Source: Hygrocybe punicea
Lineage: Eukaryota; Basidiomycota; Agaricomycetes; Agaricales; Hygrophoraceae
Assembly: GCA_963556145.1 (NCBI GenBank)
Contig: OY744469.1
Location: forward strand, 6,606,767-6,670,766
Direction: 5' to 3'
Length of the DNA: 64,000 bases
The notes beneath the pieces are model-generated. The model had not been told where the DNA came from and searched no databases. It saw only the letters and a program-made list of their open reading frames with translations. The translations under genes were made by a program, and so were the position numbers. This document shows, one piece after another, positions 57,097-64,000 of this stretch (within the stretch, counting starts at the first letter, position 1; each line of letters starts with the position of its first letter).

Positions 57097-57172
57097 AGAG
57101 ACATTGATTAACTTTTATGATCTGAACTTTTCTTCCTCGCTGAATCAAGTCAATGGGTGCTTTTGTGGTGCA
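57097..57172 (+). pseudogene. Probable displaced 3' end of the F-box gene
   Basis: After the right end of the 15-kb element, cgcaagagac... continues an open frame (AQETLINFYDLNFSSSLNQV) to a TGA near 57,172. Joined to 42,110 it would extend LYA without a stop. Weakly supported because the sequence is short. Confidence 0.45.
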
Positions 57173-57508
57173 TGAGGGGTGACCATAAATGTGTGAAAGC
57201 GCTAAGCTGTCTAGTAGTATACAGTTCGTTCAATTGCCCACTTGCAAGAAGGAAGGTTGCAGTAAAATAAGGTCTCGCACTGTCGAGTGAATGAAGTACA
57301 CGAATAACATAAAGTTAGCGAAAACAGGAAAACTAATGTAAGAGCGGCATGAAATATCTAGAGAAGAGCAATCCTTTTGTGAACCAGCCTGCCGCCCGAT
57401 GATATCAATATAGTGAGATAAGGAATAGTAATTATCGAATGAAAACTCAAAGAGCGGGTGGAGGAGTGGTGAATACTTAGTCGAACTTAAATAACGGGAA
57501 GAAAGGGT
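57173..57508. other. Spacer before the duplicated block
   Basis: No coding pattern or repeat seen. Probably the original downstream region of the F-box gene. Confidence 0.4.
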
Positions 57509-58075
57509 GTTTCCCCTTTATCTTTTGTTGCATATTTCACCACGCTCGCTTTGTCGTATGTTTTTTTTCATGCATGTCCATTATCTTCGGCATTTTTTTT
57601 TTTTTGCTTATTAATGTACACTATATAGCTCTCAACAGCTCTCGACATAATTAAATCAAGCAGTTCACACACACAGGAGATGGATGAGGATGATCTTGTT
57701 GCATATACCCTTTATTCAGTTATGTCCATTGACTTCATTCTGGTCTGTCTATTCCATGGAATAGGAAATGGCACAGATACTAATCAGTACCTGTGTATTC
57801 ATCAGGGATGTGTATAGATTTCATACAATCACAGTTCCTTACAATGGCTTTTTGCCCTCTCCATCGATATCCTGCCCAAAGAATATAACAATCGCAAGGA
57901 CAAGACAAGTCAACCTGAAAATGAGTAAAAACACAAACCACATCACCCTCCATTGGATAGATGCAACGACGGTGCTAGGGTCGAATCCTTCAATAGCGTT
58001 GATAGCGCCATACGATCGCGACTGGAGTTCGGCGAGTTGACTACCACTTCACACGTGTGGCAGAAACCCTAGACC
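57509..58075. repeat. Segmental duplication, right copy (~570 bp, direct)
   Basis: Copy of 39,741-40,321 with small deletions (for example a lost actggc near 57,700). It ends at agacc 58,071-58,075, where a hAT-like remnant region begins. It carries only the C-terminal part of the membrane-protein gene on the minus strand, a pseudogene fragment. Confidence 0.95.
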
Positions 58076-58265
58076 TCGCCCCCTCGGACGCGATCCTGGA
58101 TTCCCAGTGCTTCAATCGTCAAATTGGGTCGGGTGTGTGACACTGCTGTCGTTCTGGGCACTGAAGGCTTCTACCCTCGCTGAACCCGCTGGCGTTCTGG
58201 ACAAGAGTGGGGAGTGGTTAGTAAGTTGGTTTAACATGAAGAACAGACAGCAGGGGGACATACTG

Positions 58266-58513
58266 GGGCCGGAGAATGGGCGCACCACTTCTCCGGCCTT
58301 GCCAGCGGTTACCGTCATCATTGTCGAGTCATCGTCACAGCGTTCTTGTAATTGCGGTTGACGTGGCTTGAGGTTGCCCCAGACTGCCTTTTTGGGACGG
58401 TTAACCACGGTTAACCGCGGTCCCAACGGTCCGGTCCGGTTTGAATAGCCATATTTGGGTTAACCGTTGTTAACCGTAACCGGACCGGAACGGACCGGAC
58501 CGTGGCAACACTA
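58266..58513. mobile_element. hAT-like remnant, right end only
   Basis: The right end ...GGCAACACTA (to 58513) is the complement of TAGTGTTGCC used by elements 1 and 5, with ggttaacc/ccggtccgg subterminal words. No matching left terminus or duplication was found. A hairpin ggccggagaatgggcgcaccac at 58,267 onward resembles, in reverse, the module of elements 2, 3 and 8. Confidence 0.55.
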
Positions 58514-58518
58514 GTACA

Positions 58519-59208
58519 CCCTTCCAGCAATGTTCTTGACGATCCCCCGATCCATACGAAGCGCATCATTTTGCTAGTTGAGATCAAGAGAGCCATGAAG
58601 CTTGCATGAAGTCTTGTAGTTTATGGGACTTTATCGATGTGTTGGATCAGGCCGATCAACAAGCCCGTCACGCTTTCGCATCCTTCCCCGAAGTTAACGA
58701 TTTTGGTTGTATAATCGCCATAGGCAACTGTTGGACGTATAGAGAGTATGCTCGGGGAGAAATGGGATTGTCTTCACCTCCGTTTGAACAGGCGGATCCT
58801 ACGTTTCGCGAGCCAAGTCTTACTCCGCCCGATTCTGTGTCTACAGCGAAAATTTATGAAGGCGTTAATAACTTCTTCGGTGACCAAGGCTTCGCATGCC
58901 TTCAAGCTCCCGCGTCTGACAATGCATTGAAGGCCGTTTGTGCGCGCCTGAAGGACCTCATTTTAATGTGGGTGCTCCCCGTCCTTCTGTCCGCCAATCA
59001 TAAGCCACTTCTAGAACTAGTTATATGCAGGAGGTGGCCACATAGCGGGAAACATTTTATTAGAAAACAACAAGGGGGGAAAAAAGCTGAAATGACAATC
59101 GACGCGAGAGCAAGGCTTTGGCTACTTTCCGGCTCACCCAGGCCTAAAACTGAACGACAACCGCTCTTAATTCTGTTACTCAATTTCTGGACAGGTCAAG
59201 ATTCATGA
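58519..59208 (+). pseudogene. PD-(D/E)XK-like orphan gene, 3' end fused to antisense HNH sequence
   Basis: A frame with KRIILLVEIKRAMK (ExK-like) is followed, after a frame change near 58,600, by SLWDFIDVLDQADQQARHAFASFPEVNDFGCIIAIGNCWTYREY, SVSTAKIYEGVNNFFGDQGFACLQAPASDNALKAVCARLKDLI and a variable end. I know this sequence style from mushroom genomes without function. The last codons (TGQDS*) run into a reversed copy of the HNH gene exon. The hAT-like remnant lies immediately upstream, so the 5' end may be lost. Confidence 0.5.
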
Positions 59209-59290
59209 TGTTCCTGTATGCCCTTTAATTTGACCAAGTTACATTTCGAGGGAAGTGCAAAGCCAAGGCTAGGCATTCAAGTGCAAGTCA
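59195..59290. repeat. Inverted copy of an exon piece of the HNH gene
   Basis: gttcctgtatgcccttt to ggctaggcattcaag (about 59,205-59,285) is the reverse complement of about 60,060-60,130 with a few changes and a 4-5 base insertion. The source encodes DVPVCPVTKLLFEESAKPRLGI on the minus strand. Confidence 0.85.
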
Positions 59291-59402
59291 TCAGCACAGT
59301 TATGCATGAGAAGGAAGCGGCTAGTATAAATAGGTGTAGCTTGGACAGACTGTATTTTTCATACCTACAATGACCCAGGATGGTATAAGGTTACATGTAC
59401 GA

Positions 59403-61009
59403 TCAGTTAACGAGAACAGAACGGGACATCTCGAGATAAGTGAGTTTAGTCATAAAGAGGTCGTCGAAGCGTTGTGACATGCCCATGTTTGACCCATCTC
59501 CCCTGGATTGCTCATCATCTTCCCTGAGCTGATCCAAGACCTCTGCGGCACCGCTGGCATGGAGAACCCGCATAACAGCGAGGATCAGATTGCAGAAGCA
59601 GGGGTCCGGGTTCGGGACAAGCGGTCCCAGTTCTGTGGCAAGCCTTCTTGTACCAAACATTATCTCATTGTTCATGCCAGGTTTCGTCAGCTGAGACAAT
59701 CGATCTGGGCGTACGGCCCGCACGTAGAAGTGAACCTGCGCAGAGTGAGTCATAGATGATAACGAGGCGAAGGTGTGGCTTACAAGATCATCATCAGTTG
59801 TTACGGCCTCGACACCCCACGCAAATCGTTTGTCATATTCTCGATGGGCATTATGTTCGAGAAGCATGGCATTCTCGGGAGAATTAATAAAGTGAGCAAC
59901 ATCTCCCGCCGTGATAGTCGCTCCCGTGAATGTCTCGAGGGCGACGTGGGCTTGTGTCTATTGCCAGATCATGACAAGGTAATGAACAACAAGATCTAGC
60001 TTACCTTACAGTGTAGTGAAAATGGTATGATATGGGCGAGCTCCGACGTCACACCCACTTGCTCTTGAATGCCTAGCCTTGGCTTTGCACTTTCCTCGAA
60101 AAGTAACTTGGTCACAGGGCATACAGGAACATCACGAATCTCGACCTGTACAGAATTAAGAGCATGGGCAGCGAAAGGAGAGGTCACGAAACGCACCGCC
60201 CGTTTCAGCGACAATTTGCGTCCCTCCTTTGCGTCACGAAGAAGGATAGTCACAGTTTCAATTAAATCGTGATTGGGGGTTGGGTGGATTGATTCGTCGG
60301 GTGTTGGTTTTCCCGGGAGGTTCCACACTTGATCCAATATCCAAGTAAATTAGCACTAGACATTCGAATCGTAATTTTAGCAGCCAAGACATACAAGCTA
60401 GTCCCAAGTGATTGAAATAATCCTCCGCTAATTTTCGAAGTGACGGCATGACGCTAGTTTTGTCGTTACCAGCAGGAGGAAGACATGTAAATAAACGGTA
60501 AGCCCAGTCGACCTCATCTGGCCACGCCTCGCGGACTTGAGATAGCTCGTTGACTAGACGATAGTGTCCACTTAGTTTGAGAAATAAGACAGGGCTAGAT
60601 CTTTACCGATTGTGTTCGCTGGGGTGGAAATCTTGCGGAGCTCTACGAGAAGCTCTTGTTCGAGTAGTCGTGAGTTAGGAGAGTAGCCGAGAAGATGGTA
60701 GAGGAAGAGCGCCGCATCCACTTTTACTTTTGAGGTCGGCATCGAAGGACGAGTGGCATCGCCAAGAGATGGAGCTTGACGGTGGCTAGGTCGAAGAAAC
60801 TCGCGCAGGTAATCCTTGAACATGGTTCCGAGTCCGAGGATCGCGGCAGACGGCTCGATACTGTTGTGGTGATGGGCAATTGTGGTGATGCTTACATAAA
60901 CTTTTTCACTGTAAACCCCGACATCTGAACTCACATTCACCATGGGCAATGTCCTGGTCCATGCAACAAACTTTCGATGGATGTTTTGACTAGGACTCAC
61001 TTCAAACAT
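59403..61009 (-). CDS. HNH-endonuclease-like gene, copy 2
   Basis: Minus strand. ATG 61009 opens MFEVSPSQNIHRKFVAW; exons follow with SKVKVDAALFLYHLLGYSPNSRLLEQELLVEL, DEVDWAYRLFTCLPPAG, SLRKLAEDYFNHLGLAC, VEIRDVPVCPVTKLLFEES, VTSELAHIIPFSLHCK, TFTGATITAGDVAHFIN, SPENAMLLEHNAHREYDKRFAWGVEAV, FYVRAVRPDR and CFCNLILAVMRVLHASGAAEVLDQL. This is the same architecture as copy 1 at 9,818-11,370, and the HNH-like positions (AHI.PFS; EN; AHREYD) are clearer here. It ends at a TAA near 59,403. No stop was seen inside the exons checked. Function unknown; DNA cleavage is a family-based guess. Confidence 0.6.
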
Positions 61010-61285
61010 GATCTAGAACACAGCTACAGAGTATCATAACTTTTGGACAGGAATAAAAATTGTTACAACATGTCTTCTCCATCCTCCTCGTCAAGTGCTT
61101 CATTTTGAACATTGAACCCCTCAGAACCAAGTGGTTCCTCTTCGTTGAGCAATGTGGCATTGGCAACAAGTTTTTCATACCATTCAACAGCTTGAATAAG
61201 GGCATTGAGCTTCGCAGCTTTATTCTTGAGGTGAGACTTGATAGGCATGAGTTGATCCTCGAGTTCCTTGACCTTCATCGTGTTG

Positions 61286-61963
61286 CAAGGGGGTCCCGGC
61301 ATTCAAACCCCGCACCCGAGGTAGGGGGGGGGGGGTCATGGGCTGAGCAAAAAAAAAAAAAAAGGAATACTTTGATACATAGCCTTATGTAGTAATTTTT
61401 GACTTTCCTGCCACCCCTGAGTGCAGACAACACTTACATCATGGTGAAATCAAACAAAACGGCACATAATGAATCATCCATAGGTACAGGAAACTAATAC
61501 AAATGACAGGCAGCACCAAAATTCCAAGGTGGAGACCAGACAGAGTTTACAATTGCTGTTGAACCCACCTGCATTGGCCAAATACAAAAGACTCAGGATA
61601 TGGCAGACATATGTGCCTGCTTAGCAATAAAGTGAGTCAGACTGATATTGAGGCCAACAAGGCTGCCAGATGTATTTATCCAGGTGGTGAGACTCAATGG
61701 GTAAGTAATTTCCCACTACATTTATGCTCAGACTGATTGGGTCTTGGTACAGTTTCATTTGGATTGTCTCAACCTTGACTTTGTGCCTTGCAAATGGCAG
61801 TGCGGTGCATGCAAACACCAAGAAGAGTATTGGATTGCCTTTTTTGTATATTATGTAATTAAATATATCCATATTAGGAAGGAAGGGGGGGGGAGGTCCC
61901 CGAAATTGTCAAAATGAAATTTTTCGACCCACGTTTAAGTATTTGAATGCTGGGACCCCCTTG
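61286..61963. mobile_element. hAT-like non-autonomous element 6 (TSD TCGTGTTG)
   Basis: Termini CAAGGGGGTCCC(G/A)GCATTCAAA in inverted orientation. Perfect 8-bp duplication TCGTGTTG (61278-61285, 61964-61971). Runs of G and A near 61,325-61,365. No transposase. Its termini are unlike the TAG-type families here. Confidence 0.9.
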
Positions 61964-62441
61964 TCGTGTTGAGCAACACTCGGTTGACAATGACATCAAC
62001 TAGGGCCAGTCTCGCAGTTACTTCAGCCTGTTTGCGCTTTTTTTCAGCATCTTTTTGTCGTTTTGTTTCAACCAGGTTTTTTTTGTGTTCTATCATTGTT
62101 TCACGATGTTTCTTCTCAATCTGGCTAGCATCCAGCACCTGAGCTTCTTTGAGAATAAAAGTATGGTCGTCTTCTTGGAATTTTGCATCCATGAAGGCCT
62201 GTGTTCCATTTTGAGTAAAAGCCAGCTGATCGGAGAAGTGTTTGACCATCATGTTTGGATTCATATGAGCGTTTTGGCGCCAGGTACCAAGCGCACCTTC
62301 ATTTGCATCATTTGTTGATGGCATGAAGCCCAGATTGCACTTGAAAGGAGTTGCCAGATCAATTGCACCACAAATTTCGAATTCAGAGGTAAACCATTCC
62401 CATGTCACCAGGGCGCCTTCGAAAAATGCAACGAGCAGCGG

Positions 62442-63199
62442 TAGTGATGGGTAGGTTTGGTTCTGGACCAAGGTTCGGACCTGAACCAAACTGAACTGAA
62501 CCTGAATTAGGGTTCAGGTTCAAGCTTCAGCCTGAACCAAACCTGAGGTTCAGTTCAAGGTTCAGGCAGGGGGAAAATTCTGTGAATCTGGTTCAAACTG
62601 GTTCGAACCAGAACCTAAACTTTAACAAATGTGATATAATTTTGCCTAATTTTCAGAAGAAACATGATCACTTTTCTCTTGTTGTAGCTAACAACTTCCT
62701 GTTAAATCCTGCACTCTACCTCAGGGGGTTTGAGCCCTGGATTTGTCAGGGATAAGTTGGGATAAGTTGTATAATATCTGAGGATTATGCCAAGGTAAGC
62801 CTCAAGTATGTGTGATGTATTATATTATCATTATTTTTAAGTATTACAGCTGCAATATTGAAGCTGATAAGCTTAATTTCCTGATCATTTTAGCTTTAAG
62901 TGATACAAATGTACAGTACTACAGACAATTTGCTGCTAAAGGAACCTTTTTCATGCTATATAACTACAAGGCATAAAATAAAGGCCTTTATACTGAATAA
63001 AAATGTAATCTGGCCCTATGATACACTTACAGGTTTGGTTCAGGGTTCAGATCAGGGTGAACCTGAACCGAACCTGTTTGAACCTGAACCTAAGGTTCAG
63101 TTCAAGGTTCAGCGTATTGACTGAACTGAACCTTAGGTTCGGTTCAAGGTTCGGATTTTTTTGGCCTGAACTGGACCGAACCGAACCTGTCCATCACTA
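62442..63199. mobile_element. hAT-like non-autonomous element 7 (TSD AGCAGCGG)
   Basis: Termini TAGTGATGG(G/A)(T/C)AGGTT in inverted orientation. Perfect 8-bp duplication AGCAGCGG (62434-62441, 63200-63207). Ends are packed with gaaccTgaaccg/ggttcaggttc words on both sides, as in element 1. Confidence 0.92.
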
Positions 63200-63533
63200 A
63201 GCAGCGGCTTGAGATAAGGGAGATCAGGCAGCATCCCGAGGACTGCATACACTGCTGCAGGGTCATGCCAAGGCTTGCTGTCGAGTGAACCAGATGTATA
63301 CAATGCATCTGATGCCGCCAAAAGATCCGGTGCAGCAATGACTCACCAAATATCGGACTTGAGATTCGAGTGCAAAGGTCCTAGATCCAGAATGTTGGTG
63401 CATTCAGTACCTTGCCTGTGGACTGAGCGCATGTACGGATGAGTCACCAACTGAGCATAGAGAACCAGAACGGCCAGTTCTGTCAAAGTGGGAGGATCTT
63501 GCAAGGCCTTATACACATTCAGTTCCATGTGGT

Positions 63534-64000
63534 TAGGGATGCCCACAGGTTTGGGTCAACCCGCGGTATTACCAAAATGGGTTGTGCGGGTACGGGTAGG
63601 GTGTTTGGTTTCGTCACCCGTGACCATACCGTGACCCGTACCCGCGGTTTGGCGGTGTGTCACGGGTTCATCACACAACCACCACAACCACCTCGACGGC
63701 TACGACCAAGGGCGAGCGAGCGCGTGGTGACCAGACGACCGACCGGAACAGTCAAAGGAAGGAGCAGGGAAGCAGCTGGGGGGTGGTGCTCCCACTTCCC
63801 GGCCTAGGTAAGTCTCAATTTCTGAAGTAATGAACTGTAGCTAACTATGCCATGACAACAACAACAACAGCATGGGGCAACAGCATGCAACAACAACAAC
63901 GCGTGCCCCTCTCGTCCACCTCACGGACAAGCAACAACGACGACGCGCCCCCTCTCGTCCACCTCGTGGACACGCAACAACAACAACAACGTGTCCCCCG
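63534..64000. mobile_element. hAT-like element 8, same family as element 2, runs off the edge
   Basis: Starts TAGGGATGCCCACAGGTTTGGG, then matches element 2 closely through gggtcaacccgcggtattacc and cacccgtgaccataccgt. The exon-donor-like module is at about 63,772-63,815, followed by caacaacaac repeats and a ~55-bp repeat (gcccctctcgtccacctcacgg). The right end is outside the window. It sits in the 5' part of the KDZ-type frame. Confidence 0.8.

Larger units (their letters stand above)
42111..57098. mobile_element. 15-kb Plavaka-type DNA transposon carrying captured genes
   Basis: Inverted ends: left 42111 onward reads CGCATCAGGAAAACCTGAT followed by (A/T)TTACTTA(T/A)TTACTTAA-like blocks; the right end up to 57098 is the complement of CGCATCAGTAAAACCTGAT with the same blocks. 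ATCAAGAC-type words are repeated inside both ends (about 42,165-42,390 and 56,875-57,060). A Plavaka transposase lies inside. The flanks are the two parts of the F-box exon, with a possible 2-bp GC duplication. Cargo: a DUF6532-like gene, a SAM-like gene, a BET-bromodomain gene, an SPT5 fragment and a minisatellite. Confidence 0.75.
61063..63546 (-). pseudogene. KDZ-type transposon protein fragment, cut by three elements
   Basis: Minus-strand order: MGIPNHMELNVYKALQDPPTLTELAVLVLYAQLVTHPYMRSV, NILDLGPLHSNLKSDIW*, GSLDSKPWHDPAAVYAVLGMLPDLPYLKPLL, element 7, VAFFEGALVTWEWFTSEFEICGAIDLAT, MPSTNDANEGALGTWRQNAHMNPNMMVKHFSDQLAF, a charged coiled coil (EKKHRETMIEHKKNLVETKRQKDAEKKRKQ), VIVNRVLLNT, element 6, MKVKELEDQLMPIKSHLKNKAAKLNALI. 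This resembles the C-terminal region of KDZ (Kyakuja-Dileera-Zisupton) transposase-associated proteins. Removing elements 6 and 7 with one duplication each gives open reading through both junctions. Confidence 0.65.

Overview
The window looks like nuclear DNA of an agaricomycete (mushroom-forming basidiomycete). Genes are split by many short introns (about 48-80 nt, GT...AG). The recognisable families are basidiomycete-typical: a FunK1-type kinase, Plavaka and KDZ transposons, a Ty1/copia element, an F-box gene and AAA-ATPase-like/PD-(D/E)XK genes. I cannot name the species. Exon joins below were done by hand. For seven genes the exon lengths sum to a multiple of three and the joined protein matches its family: the Bud6-like gene, ArsM-rhodanese, the E2, Sld3, ArgJ, TYR1 and the small membrane protein.

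Region 1 (1-13.2 kb), mostly ordinary genes: the 3' part of an unknown gene, a short Bud6/Aip3 N-domain protein, an NXF/Mex67-like NTF2-domain protein, an arsenite methyltransferase-rhodanese fusion (-), a UBC4/5-type E2 whose catalytic Cys85 is Ser (-), a tRNA-Pro(CGG) with a 7-nt intron, the replication factor Sld3, an HNH-type gene and an orphan PD-(D/E)XK-like gene.

Region 2 (13.3-32.1 kb), a repeat cluster: a decayed AAA-ATPase/PD-(D/E)XK gene cut by one hAT-like element and capped by a second, a truncated FunK1 kinase (-), a KOW-like gene, a degenerate Ty1/copia element (-), a two-gene TA-flanked DDE transposon inside a larger inverted repeat, and foldback MITEs.

Region 3 (32.4-42.1 kb), housekeeping again: ArgJ, prephenate dehydrogenase TYR1 (-), a serine-rich hypothetical protein holding a 100-N assembly gap, a small membrane protein (-) and an F-box gene.

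Region 4 (42.1-57.1 kb): the F-box gene is interrupted by a 15-kb unit bounded by inverted repeats of about 40 bp. It carries a Plavaka-type transposase, a DUF6532-like gene, a SAM-like accessory gene, a nearly full-length but broken BET-bromodomain gene and the C-terminal part of SPT5. Three more hAT-like elements are nested in it. A 570-bp direct duplication brackets the F-box gene and this unit.

Region 5 (57.1-64 kb): an orphan PD-(D/E)XK-like gene, a second HNH-type gene (-), and a KDZ-type fragment (-) cut by three hAT-like elements.

The strongest signals for a second look are the 15-kb element with captured transcription genes, the set of seven short elements each with a perfect 8-bp target duplication inside exons (four copies or remnants share an exon-donor-like hairpin module), and the natural C85S E2.
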